NCBI GenBank assembly: GCA_020634975.1
Contig: JACKAQ010000003.1
Coordinates: 472,798-536,797 of the forward strand
Reading direction: 5' to 3'
From: JACKAQ01 sp020634975 [NCBI: Calditrichia bacterium]
GTDB lineage: Bacteria > Calditrichota > Calditrichia > RBG-13-44-9
DNA length: 64,000 nucleotides
Made by a program: the position numbers and the translations under genes. Each line of letters begins with the position of its first letter. Position 1 is the stretch's first letter. Of the stretch, positions 56,210 to 64,000 are shown piece after piece. The notes beneath the pieces are model-generated. The model saw only the letters and a list, made by a program, of their open reading frames with translations. It was not told the DNA's origin and made no database searches.

Positions 56210-56251
56210 TGTCATATTTTGAAAAATAATCATTCTTGAAACACCTCTGAT

Positions 56252-57601
56252 TTACTGACTAAGGTAAATTTTCATGATTTCTTCAACAATTTCCGCCGCG
56301 ATTTCTTCCGGTGCCCGGTTCGATTGTTTTTCGATGGTCGGGATATTTGCCAAAACTTTGCGGTAATACGCCTGAAATTCGTTGATTTCCTCCGCTCCAA
56401 GCTGCGGTTTTCGGGAAATGATATCATCTGCATTGTTCCAGATAAACACCACACGGTCGGGTTGGGGAAAAAATTTGCAGACAAACCAGCGCCAGGTGCG
56501 AAACTGGTTGATCGGTCGTTTTTTGTAAATATAGCGCAGGTCGTAAACATAGCGATCGCTCAGCACAATGCGCCCACGCGCCACATTCGGCTTTACTTCC
56601 CGGAGGTAGCGATACCACATTTCTACATATACTGCAAAATAATAGATAAATCCTTTGAGCGTCCCACTCAGCCATTTGGCAACCATCGGCAGTAAAGAAT
56701 GTGATACTTTTTTACCGGATAATTTTTGCCGAATCAAATCAAACCAATCATCTTTCGGCGGGAACAGCTTCCATTCGTACACTTTTTTGAGCAAAGGCGA
56801 ACGGACAAACCCCCACGGACCCATGTAAACAAATTGGTACTTAATTTTTCCAGCTTCATCCAGCAAACGCTGAACATGCTCCACCGTAGTGCTTTTTCCG
56901 GCGCCATCTACACCCATAAATGCGATATGCACACCGCGTTTTTGTTTCCCGGATGAAGGTATTGTTGAATGATTTTGGGATTGTCCATCTTTTTTCAGTG
57001 CATCAGCAATCATTTGCGACTGTGAATTTGCAAAAGCCAGATCGTTACAAAACGCTGCAGGATCTGCGCAAAATTTCTCAAAAACCGATTGGACAACCGG
57101 ATTACCCATGCTTTTCCGAAGATAATGTTGATCCAACGGTTCCACCAAACATTTTTCGACCATACTCAAATGCTTTACCTGCAAACACTTTTTGCCAATT
57201 AGGTTGTGATAAAACAGATGTAACAGTTCATCTTCCGGAGAAAGCAAATGGTACCCTTGCGCTGAATGTTCCAACCGTTCGTAAATGCCATCGAGCGGCA
57301 AATAATTGATTCCGTTTTGGATAAGGGCATAGTGAACATCGAGCAACAGCAATTTTCCGTTGTCAAATTTACCAAACACTGCTTTCGATGGTGCATCGTT
57401 ACGGAGCGCAAATCCGTTTTGCTGAACGAGCTGTTCAAATTCATCTTTTGATTCCGGCCAAATCAAGACATCCAGTTCATCCAACGCCGGATCGTCAGGA
57501 TTTTTGTCCCGTAACAGGCTGTAGCGAACGTTGCTGTTTTTCAGCACTTCGACAATTTCTTTATAAGTCGCGATGTTTTCCATCGTTTTTGTGTGATCCA
57601 T
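56252..57601 (-). CDS. nucleotidyltransferase-like and thymidylate-kinase-like fusion
   Basis: A soluble 449-residue protein. Residues about 1-180 resemble a minimal nucleotidyltransferase fold (DELDVLIWPESKDEFEQLVQ with an Asp pair, then LLLLDVHYALIQ). From about 222 on there is a P-loop kinase of the thymidylate kinase type, with Walker A HIAFMGVDGAGKST, a lid-like region with ARGRIVLSDRYVYDLRYI, and WNNADDIISRKPQ. No dTMP-specific signature is complete, so this is not the housekeeping enzyme. It belongs to the exopolysaccharide cluster and may phosphorylate a sugar or lipid precursor, which is inference. Confidence 0.8.
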   Translation of the reverse strand: MDHTKTMENIATYKEIVEVLKNSNVRYSLLRDKNPDDPALDELDVLIWPESKDEFEQLVQQNGFALRNDAPSKAVFGKFDNGKLLLLDVHYALIQNGINYLPLDGIYERLEHSAQGYHLLSPEDELLHLFYHNLIGKKCLQVKHLSMVEKCLVEPLDQHYLRKSMGNPVVQSVFEKFCADPAAFCNDLAFANSQSQMIADALKKDGQSQNHSTIPSSGKQKRGVHIAFMGVDGAGKSTTVEHVQRLLDEAGKIKYQFVYMGPWGFVRSPLLKKVYEWKLFPPKDDWFDLIRQKLSGKKVSHSLLPMVAKWLSGTLKGFIYYFAVYVEMWYRYLREVKPNVARGRIVLSDRYVYDLRYIYKKRPINQFRTWRWFVCKFFPQPDRVVFIWNNADDIISRKPQLGAEEINEFQAYYRKVLANIPTIEKQSNRAPEEIAAEIVEEIMKIYLSQ

Positions 57602-57631
57602 TTCGATACTATTTTTCAGTTTGTTTAGCGA

Positions 57632-58648
57632 TTATTTATTCGCGCCGGAAATGCGCTCCCACTCCATTCCATGAATAACTTCGGCAAGTTCCGGCACGGT
57701 GCGTACCCGGTCGATAGCGAACACATCACTCTGGGGATGAAAAAATCCCTGATTTGAAGTGCAGGAGCTGTCGAATCCCGCATCGATAACATATTGGCGA
57801 ATACGTTCATTAAAATATTCGTACGGGCCGCTGTTGGGATAGGAAAAATGGCGACACGGTTTGCCAAGCTGTTTTTCGAGTTCTGCTTTTGCGCCGGAGA
57901 TTTCTTTTTGTGCATCTTCGGGATCTGCGTTTGGCAAATTTAAATGGGACAGCGTGTGTGCGGCAATCACCATTCCCATCTCATGCATTTGCTTTACTTG
58001 CGACCAATCGAGCATCAAATCGGTAACTTCCTGCAGCAACTGATCGCTGCCAAGCTGCTCGACCAGTTGCGATATCACCGCATCGCGAACGGCGCGATTG
58101 TTCGATTTGATCAGTCGCACCAGTGTGCGAATCGCCTTCCAGCGCGATGATGTATCGCTCAATGTAAAGTGAAACGTTTCATCCGCAGCGGTTATCGATA
58201 ATTCGGGTTTTCCGGTTTTCAATATCAAATAGGTCACTTCTGCCAGCCAAAACCGTGTTTTGCGCCCCATTACTTCCGTGACAACGTAAAATGTGCCGTT
58301 CGCACCATATTTGTTCAAAAGTCGCGCGGCTTCCAAATTATCGAGATAACCGTCATCAAATGTGAAAACCACGCTGTTTGGCGGCGGCGTTTGTCCGCTG
58401 CGAACGATGTCCACAGCTTCGTCCAGCGATAGCACGGTGTAATATTTTGCAAAATAACGGACGTGCGCCTCAAATTCAACTGCGGAAAGCGCAATCGGCG
58501 GCGATGTGTAAAAATTATCTTCCGGAGAAACTATCGCATGGTATCGCAAAATTGAAATGTTTTGATTTGGCGAAAATTTACGGATCAAACCGTAAACGCC
58601 AATTTGCAGAAACAATTTTTTGATGATAAGTGATAGCTGTTGTTTCAT
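57632..58648 (-). CDS. polysaccharide deacetylase (NodB domain)
   Basis: A carbohydrate esterase 4 domain protein of 338 residues that should remove N- or O-acetyl groups from the cluster's glycan. The catalytic/metal Asp pair is VFTFDDGYLD, the metal histidines are in AAHTLSHLNLP, and FSYPNSGPYEY is the later conserved motif. The N-terminus has only a weak hydrophobic segment (LFLQIGVYGLI), so localisation is uncertain. It ends 30 bases before the kinase fusion gene. Confidence 0.9.
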   Translation of the reverse strand: MKQQLSLIIKKLFLQIGVYGLIRKFSPNQNISILRYHAIVSPEDNFYTSPPIALSAVEFEAHVRYFAKYYTVLSLDEAVDIVRSGQTPPPNSVVFTFDDGYLDNLEAARLLNKYGANGTFYVVTEVMGRKTRFWLAEVTYLILKTGKPELSITAADETFHFTLSDTSSRWKAIRTLVRLIKSNNRAVRDAVISQLVEQLGSDQLLQEVTDLMLDWSQVKQMHEMGMVIAAHTLSHLNLPNADPEDAQKEISGAKAELEKQLGKPCRHFSYPNSGPYEYFNERIRQYVIDAGFDSSCTSNQGFFHPQSDVFAIDRVRTVPELAEVIHGMEWERISGANK

Positions 58649-58719
58649 AAAAGCGGTTGTTTTGCAGTTGAATTTCGATAATGCTGATAATTATACATTA
58701 TTGAATTGTCGGAATGCAA

Positions 58720-59598
58720 TCAGGATTTTTTAGTGCGAACCACAAAAAATAATAATGTTAGCGGAAATGTCAGGTTCAAAATGCGAATAATCCAAAGTGC
58801 GGCAATATTCAAGAATCGCCGAAGCGAGGTTTCGGTAAATAATCGTTGATAATCGGCTTCAGAAACATAAATTTTGGGATGCCGTCCAAATTCCAGCGCA
58901 AGCCCGTCATAAATAAACTTTTCCAGTTTCCGATTGCCCAACGGTATAAAAATCGATGAAATCCAATCGAAATGTGCGTTTACTTCGCTGGAGGGTGTCA
59001 ATCCGACAACTGCGCTATCCAGAAAATCCAGATAGTATCTGGATCGATCGTTCACTTTTGGATTGAGTCCGTAAATTTTAAATTCGTCCGCATTGAATCC
59101 GGCAGTCATCATATCGTTAACATTTATGAAGCGATTTTGGTAGCTCGGTAAACCACCCTCGTACATATCCACAACGCCATCATAAGCGGTGCTATCCAAA
59201 AGATAAGTGGTTTGAATCGCAACATGGCCTTCCCCATCCAGAAATTTATTGGGAATTAGCAAGTGCACTATGTTGTAGTTGATGCCCCGCTGTTGTAAAT
59301 AATATGCCAACGCATACGATTTATTTGAGCAATTTCCGCGACCGGATGCCAAAATTTCATCGAATCTGGCTTTGGGCTCCACCGTGTAGGTTTGACCACT
59401 GCGATAGGGAATTTGGCTGATAACTTCGGAAACATCAGCGGCTTCAGCATTGTTCAACTGCATCATTTGTTGCATATCTGCAGTTTGAATCGTGTTCGCT
59501 TTGAGGAAGGCGATGGGGTTAAAAACCATAAAAGCCGTAACAAACAGCGCCAGCACAACTTGAACTAACATCAGTGTTTTGAGTATGTTTTTGCTCAA
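58720..59598 (-). CDS. transglutaminase-like membrane protein
   Basis: A 292-residue protein with one membrane segment near each end (residues about 9-30 and 268-288), so the middle faces the periplasm. The middle resembles the transglutaminase/protease fold: nucleophile Cys in ASGRGNCSNKSYALAYYLQQ (residues about 84-103), His in GEGHVAIQT and Asp in STAYDGVVDMY. The two ends and the gene position suggest a modifier of peptides or of the polymer in exopolysaccharide assembly. A true protein cross-linker or protease role is not shown. Confidence 0.75.
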   Translation of the reverse strand: MSKNILKTLMLVQVVLALFVTAFMVFNPIAFLKANTIQTADMQQMMQLNNAEAADVSEVISQIPYRSGQTYTVEPKARFDEILASGRGNCSNKSYALAYYLQQRGINYNIVHLLIPNKFLDGEGHVAIQTTYLLDSTAYDGVVDMYEGGLPSYQNRFINVNDMMTAGFNADEFKIYGLNPKVNDRSRYYLDFLDSAVVGLTPSSEVNAHFDWISSIFIPLGNRKLEKFIYDGLALEFGRHPKIYVSEADYQRLFTETSLRRFLNIAALWIIRILNLTFPLTLLFFVVRTKKS

Positions 59599-59710
59599 TT
59601 TATCTCATCCCGGAGAATTAAATGAATAGTCGACCCGAACAATTAGCATATCGAGATAAAATAGCATGAAACCTCAATTCCGGTTTGCGTAAAATCACGG
59701 TTACAGGAGT

Positions 59711-59730
59711 AAAAAATCCCACGTTTGGGA
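59711..59730 (-). terminator. intrinsic terminator after asnB
   Basis: On the minus strand TCCCA-AACG-TGGGA is followed by six T, five bases beyond the asnB stop. It is a short stem, so some read-through into the next gene of the cluster is likely. Confidence 0.6.
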
Positions 59731-59734
59731 ACAG

Positions 59735-61610
59735 TTACGCCAGATATTGCTCATACCAAATCTGGAATGCGATGAGCGCCAACAGGTTGTCTGTATAATC
59801 TTCTTTCATCCCAAAATGGTCATCCAGGGTTTCCTGCACAATTTTCGGGTTGAAAATACCTTGTTTTTGGATGTAGCTGCTGCCGAGCAAATCGTAACAC
59901 ATATCGCGAAGTTCTTCGCGAATCCACACACCAACCGGCGCGCCAAAACCTTTTTTCTTTTGTTCGAACACGTAATCCGGGAATTTGTTGCGGAAAATCT
60001 GTTTTTGGATGTGCCGAAGTTTGAATCCGTTCAATTTCAAATTGGAGGGAATTCGCGCCGCAAATTCCACCACGCGATAATCCAGATACGGCACCCGCCC
60101 TTCCAGCGAAACGGTCATGGTCATTTTGTCGCTGAGCATCAGTAATTGTTCCGGCAACGATGTTTTCAAATCGAAATACATGATTTTATCGAGCAGTTCA
60201 TCCGAGTCGCAGCCGTCAAAATATTGATCATAAAAATCGGGCACATCGCGATTTTCCAACGCGAGTTGCGACCGGAAATCATCTTTGAAAACGGAGGTGT
60301 ATTCGCCGTATTGTTGTTGCAACGCCATATCCGCCGTATTGAAATACGCTTTCGCCAGCCGGAAATAATTGAGCACCGTGCTGTTGCGATCGACCGGCAA
60401 CCGGTTAACCATCGGTTTTACCACGTTGCGGCGAAACCAAACGGGCATCAACTTCACATATTTGTTCATTTGCACATTGTAAATATCGGCGATAGCCGCC
60501 AAACAGCTCGTCCCCGCCCACTCCGGAAAGAATTACGGTGACGGTTTCCCGCGCCAATTTTGAAACGAGGTATGTAACCAGAAAAGAGGAATCCGCCAGC
60601 GGTTCATCGAGATGCCCGATGAGCTTCGGGAATAAATCAACCACATCCGGACGAACCAGAATTTCGTGGTGATTGGTGCCGTAATCTTTCGCAAAGCGGC
60701 TTGCAGATTCCAATTCGTTATACGAATCGAAACCCTCACCAAAACCGATGCAATAAGTGTTGATGGTTTTCGTGCCAATTTCTTTCATCAAATGCACGAT
60801 GCCGCTGGAATCGATGCCACCACTGAGAAATGCGCCGAGCGGCACATCGGAAACAAGTTGATAATTCACGGCACTTTTCAGCAGATCATACAGTTGTTCG
60901 CCGATTTGTTCTTCGCTGCCCGTCATTTTATCGCGATAGGCTACATCCCAATATTTGGTGATTTGGATATCACGCCCGCGAATCCGCATAAAGTGCGCAG
61001 GCGGAATTTTGTGAATATTTTTGAACATCGTAAACGGCGCAGGTGTAAATCCGTATTTCAAAAATGCGCTGAGCCCCTGCATATCCAGTTCTGCTTTCAC
61101 ATCCGGGTGTTGCAAAATGGCTTTGATTTCGGAAGCGAACACCACTTTTTCATCATCGCGATAATAATACAGCGGTTTGATGCCAATGTGATCCCGCGCC
61201 AGCACGAGTTGTTTTTCGGTGTTATCCCAAATTGCCAAACCGAACATGCCGTTGAGCTGTTTCACAAAATCCAGCCCGTGCTCCTGATACATATTCAACA
61301 CCACTTCGGTATCGGTTTTTGTCTGGAACTTGTAGCCTTTTTCAACCAATTTCGGGCGATGATCCACAAAATTATACACTTCGCCGTTAAACACGATCAC
61401 CTTTTGCTGGTCTTCGCTAAAAATCGGCTGGTGCCCACCACTGAGGTCGATGATGCTCAATCGCCGCATTGCCAACCCGACGTTGAACTGGGTGAAAAAT
61501 CCCTCGTCATCCGGTCCGCGATGCTCGATGGCGTCGTTCATCCGTTTGAGGATCGGCTGCTCAACGTGTTTTTCTGTATCAAAATGGTATATGCCAACAA
61601 TTCCGCACAT
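59735..61610 (-). pseudogene. asnB: glutamine-dependent asparagine synthetase-type amidotransferase, frameshifted
   Basis: Read as one gene it would encode about 624 residues, matching AsnB-type amidotransferases of exopolysaccharide clusters. The N-terminal glutaminase begins MCGIVGIYHF (Cys2 nucleophile) with HRGPDDEGF and FNGEVYNF. The synthetase domain has FLSGGIDSSGIV. Then GVGGDELFGGYRRY is cut off, and the frame resumes as NVQMNKYVKLMPVWFRR down to 59735. One extra T in a TTT run near 60481-60487 explains it. Without the frameshift the protein is complete. It may be a real mutation or an indel in the sequence. GGAG precedes the ATG at 61610. Confidence 0.85.
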
Positions 61611-61783
61611 TTGCGAGAACTCCTGTTTTCAAAGGATAAGTGATAAAAGAAAAAGGATAAAAAATATATGGTTAAATCAATTTTTGCGATTTACGATGTT
61701 ACAACTTTTGGGTCATTACTGCATGGGCAGTAACCCCAATTACAAAACATCGTTCAACTTGTAAGAGCATAAAAAACAAATGC
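61611..61783. other. AT-rich gap upstream of asnB
   Basis: About 170 bases with GGATAA-type strings (61634, 61655) and GGGTCATTACTGCATGGGCA near 61710. No ORF or convincing promoter. It may hold an internal promoter for asnB. Confidence 0.35.
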
Positions 61784-61969
61784 TTATTCTTTTGAACGGG
61801 TAATCACAAAACCACCGCATTCGGTAAAACAAACCATTGTGGACGCATCAATTTTGCGAGGCTTTTGCCGGATTTCCGGTTGCGGCGCCGGATTGTTTTG
61901 TTGCGCCATTTGCGGTTTTTGCTGCGCTTTCAACTGTTTCAGCATCTCGTACATGATTCCAAACTGCAT
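61784..61969 (-). CDS. small Gln/Pro/Lys-rich protein overlapping the glycosyltransferase end
   Basis: A 61-residue ORF that starts inside the 3' end of the glycosyltransferase gene in another frame and overlaps it by 122 bases. It begins MQFGIMYEMLKQLKAQQKP, runs through a Pro/Gln linker and ends with a Cys-containing block (STMVCFTECGGFVITRSKE). AAGGGA lies 7 bases before its ATG, and the Cys block recalls the C-terminus of short PP0621-like proteins. It could be a coupled small protein of the cluster or chance. Confidence 0.45.
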   Translation of the reverse strand: MQFGIMYEMLKQLKAQQKPQMAQQNNPAPQPEIRQKPRKIDASTMVCFTECGGFVITRSKE

Positions 61970-63116
61970 GCTTGATTCCCTTCCGCTCGTCCCAAATGCC
62001 GAGCATTGCTGCGTAATAAACGAGGTAAAAATAGTATGGTAGATAGATTAATTTCGGAATCGATTGTTGCTGTGCATCCAGTTTTGCGCCGATAAACGTT
62101 GCCGCAAACATGTAAATTTGTGCCGCCAGCGCAACGGTGTAAAACACATTTTGGGATGGAATCACCAAAGCTAAAGTTATCAAAAACAATAGGATAATCA
62201 TCGGCATACTGAACCAGCGAATCACTTTGTGCGACACCAATTCCCACAGAAATGGTGCATCCCGTAAAATCCCGTACGAACCGATGGTTCGTTTTACCGC
62301 CCGCCAACTGCGATTGGCGATTCGCCGTTTTCGTTTGAATTCTTTGCCAAATTCTTCTGCAGCGTCTTCGTAACAAATCGCTTTTTCGTTGAAAATGCCG
62401 CGATAGCCTTTTGACACAATTTGCAGCGGATTCACAAAATCGTTGATGTCATCATCGCGCAGCGGAAAAAACAGCCCTTTGCGAATCGCGTAAATGGCGC
62501 CGTCGCCGCCAACAACAGAATAAAATTCGCTCTCCAGTTTTTTGAGCAACAGCTCAAATTTCCAATACAAGCCTTCGCTTTCGGTGGCTTCGGTATCGCC
62601 CTCGCTTTGGTTGTAAAGCGCAGCGCCCATCACGTAACCGACTTTGGCATCGCCAAAATATTTCACGAGTTCGCGAATGGCATCATTTTTATACATGGCG
62701 TTGGCATCGGAAAATACGATCACATCGCCGGTTGCTGCAGCCACACCGTGATTCAGTCCGGCGGATTTGCCGCGCCGTTCGTTTTGGCGAACGAGCTTGA
62801 TGCGCGCATCTTTCGCAGACCATTCCCGAACGATGTCATCCGTGCGATCGTCACAGGCATCGGAAACAACAATCACCTCGAATTTGTCTGCGGGGTAATC
62901 CAGCGCCATCGTGTTCCGCAATTTTTCATCGATCACCGCTTCTTCGTTATATGCGGAAATCATGAAGGTAACTCGTGGCAAATTGGATGAATCAGACTGC
63001 GGCTCACCGGCGCGTAAGCCCAATTTTATCATCAGCTTAAGCAACGCCGGATAAATGAGATACGGGTAAACCAGCAGCACAACCAGCACCCAAAAAATGT
63101 ATTCGAGAACAATCAT
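61848..63116 (-). CDS. family 2 glycosyltransferase, membrane-bound
   Basis: A processive-type GT2 enzyme of 422 residues. It has an N-terminal membrane segment (VLVVLLVYPYLIYPALL) and a catalytic domain with MISAYNEEAVIDEKL, VSDACDDRTDDIV, the DXD-like VFSDANAMYKN and the acceptor motif YEDAAEEF. QxxRW is replaced by RRIANRSWR. Three membrane segments follow near the C-terminus. The tail (about 30 residues rich in Ala/Thr/Gly) coincides with the overlapping small ORF. It should extend a polymer across the inner membrane using the sugar made by the next gene's enzyme. Confidence 0.9.
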   Translation of the reverse strand: MIVLEYIFWVLVVLLVYPYLIYPALLKLMIKLGLRAGEPQSDSSNLPRVTFMISAYNEEAVIDEKLRNTMALDYPADKFEVIVVSDACDDRTDDIVREWSAKDARIKLVRQNERRGKSAGLNHGVAAATGDVIVFSDANAMYKNDAIRELVKYFGDAKVGYVMGAALYNQSEGDTEATESEGLYWKFELLLKKLESEFYSVVGGDGAIYAIRKGLFFPLRDDDINDFVNPLQIVSKGYRGIFNEKAICYEDAAEEFGKEFKRKRRIANRSWRAVKRTIGSYGILRDAPFLWELVSHKVIRWFSMPMIILLFLITLALVIPSQNVFYTVALAAQIYMFAATFIGAKLDAQQQSIPKLIYLPYYFYLVYYAAMLGIWDERKGIKHAVWNHVRDAETVESAAKTANGATKQSGAATGNPAKASQN

Positions 63117-63139
63117 TTGTTACCGTTTCCAGTTATTTT

Positions 63140-64000
63140 TTACCACGCCAAACCGTCGTATTTGGTTTTGATGCTATCCAGTTCTTTGACGATGCGGACG
63201 TAATCGATCACCAATTTATCGCCTTCCAGCGTTTGCACCAGCTCTTTAAATTCCGGGCTGTGGTTGCCGATCACCAGCACTTCGGCGTGATCCACAACGT
63301 CTTGCATTTCCGCAACCATCAGGCTGGAAATGTGGGGAATTTTGTTGTTGATATATTCTTTATTCGCGCCAAACAGCCGGGCGAGGTGCACATTCTTATC
63401 GTAAATTTTGAGATCGTATCCTTTTCCGATGAGGCGCTCAACAACATCCACCATCGGGCTTTCGCGCAAATCGTCCGTGTTGCCTTTGAAGCTCAGTCCC
63501 AACACGCCAACTTTCTTTTTGCCGGAATCGATAACTTGTTCGATCGACCGTTCGATGTGGCTTTGGTTGCTCGGCATGATCGAATTGAGCAGCGGCAAAT
63601 CCAGATCGTTGTCACGTCCGCGATAAGTTAGCGCGCGCACATCTTTGGGCAAACATGAGCCGCCAAATGCGAATCCCGGTTTCAGGTAATACGGCGAGAG
63701 ATTCAGTTTGGTATCCATGCAGAAAATGTCCATCAGCTTGTGGCTGTCCACGCCTTCCGCTTTGCAGATGGTGCCCATTTCGTTGCCGAACGCCACTTTC
63801 AGCGCATGGAATGTGTTGTTGGCATACTTGACCATTTCCGCAACTTTTACATCGGTGCGAACCAGCGGTGCATCAAGATGGCTGTAAATTTCCGCCAGAT
63901 ATTGACCGCTTTTTTCGTCCATTTCACCAATAATTGTGTAAGGCGGATTGTAAAAATCTTTTAGCGCAGAACCTTCGCGCAAAAATTCCGGATTGGAGCA
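63140..64000 (-). CDS. GDP-mannose/UDP-glucose 6-dehydrogenase, 5' end cut by window
   Basis: An NAD-dependent nucleotide-sugar dehydrogenase that makes GDP-mannuronate or UDP-glucuronate. The visible 286 residues cover the end of the NAD domain (NPEFLREGSALKDF), the substrate region (VKYANNTFHALKVAFGNE), the catalytic cysteine in FGGSCLPKD and the C-terminal nucleotide-sugar domain (VLGLSFKGNTDDLRESPMVD). FGGSCLPKDVRAL and the FCMDTKLNLSPYYLKPG stretch fit AlgD-type GDP-mannose dehydrogenases slightly better. The N-terminal third lies beyond the window. It makes the charged sugar for the exopolysaccharide cluster. Confidence 0.88.
   Translation of the reverse strand, partial: CSNPEFLREGSALKDFYNPPYTIIGEMDEKSGQYLAEIYSHLDAPLVRTDVKVAEMVKYANNTFHALKVAFGNEMGTICKAEGVDSHKLMDIFCMDTKLNLSPYYLKPGFAFGGSCLPKDVRALTYRGRDNDLDLPLLNSIMPSNQSHIERSIEQVIDSGKKKVGVLGLSFKGNTDDLRESPMVDVVERLIGKGYDLKIYDKNVHLARLFGANKEYINNKIPHISSLMVAEMQDVVDHAEVLVIGNHSPEFKELVQTLEGDKLVIDYVRIVKELDSIKTKYDGLAW

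Noticed and set aside
60405-60502. Programmed ribosomal frameshifting in asnB
   Set aside because: No slippery heptamer with a following stem or pseudoknot is visible at the shift, and AsnB enzymes are not known to use frameshifting. A mutation or indel is simpler.
61848-61969. The glycosyltransferase as a frameshifted gene continuing into the small ORF
   Set aside because: The GT frame keeps its family-like ending (KGIKHAVWNHVRD) past the overlap start, and the small ORF has its own ribosome site. Two overlapping genes fit better.

Overview
The window (64 kb, roughly 45-48% G+C by eye) looks like one chromosomal contig of a Gram-negative bacterium of the Fibrobacterota-Chlorobiota-Bacteroidota (FCB) superphylum. 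A Calditrichota-like lineage is my best guess, from the type IX-secretion style C-terminal domains (YPNPFN...), the LptF/LptG pair, the TonB receptor, the lipoproteins and the mixed lipid genes. The taxon is inference only. I saw no rRNA, tRNA, CRISPR array, phage or transposase. Promoters that can be read are sigma70-like (TTGAnT-17 bp-TATAnT) and many genes are bounded by strong intrinsic terminators.

Layout. 1-4.8 kb (+): 3' part of threonine synthase, palindromic REP-like repeats, an archaeal-type UbiA prenyltransferase (DGGGP synthase-like), a serine-palmitoyltransferase-type enzyme and a GNAT protein resembling bacterial ceramide synthase: a possible membrane-lipid neighbourhood. 4.8-8.5 kb (-): a 1209-residue P-loop/TPR STAND-type protein. 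8.7-14.2 kb (+): threonine aldolase, TrkA-TrkH potassium uptake, phosphofructokinase. 14.2-19.1 kb (-): exported or envelope proteins of unknown function and a very acidic small protein. 19.4-25.7 kb: beta-barrel proteins, a membrane-anchored Cys protein, isoaspartyl peptidase, an orphan MoxR ATPase and a PP2C phosphatase. 25.9-30.5 kb (-): sugar nucleotidyltransferase, a YdjM-like membrane protein that apparently starts with ATT, NfeD, FloA and a gene broken by four frameshifts. 30.9-33.8 kb: lytic transglycosylase, ferritin, 4-alpha-glucanotransferase.

34.0-40.35 kb (-) is a complete vitamin B12 uptake operon: promoter, cobalamin riboswitch with a terminator abutting the start codon, TonB receptor (BtuB), a BtuG-like beta-propeller lipoprotein, a DUF1289 protein, and a BtuF-BtuD-BtuC ABC importer. 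40.4-42.9 kb (-) is a PAS/GAF histidine kinase with a CheY-like regulator; 43.3-45.9 kb (+) is LptF-LptG. 45.9-56.0 kb (-) holds three secreted proteins with type IX-like sorting domains, two of them tandem paralogues with lamin-tail domains, around a flippase-like membrane protein and an APH-type kinase.

56.2-64.0 kb (-) is an exopolysaccharide cluster: GDP-mannose/UDP-glucose dehydrogenase (cut by the window end), glycosyltransferase 2, a small overlapping ORF, an AsnB-type amidotransferase interrupted by a frameshift, a transglutaminase-like membrane protein, a polysaccharide deacetylase and a nucleotidyltransferase-thymidylate-kinase-like fusion. The most interesting points are the lipid-gene trio, the B12 operon with its switch, the exopolysaccharide cluster, the ATT start and the frameshifted genes.
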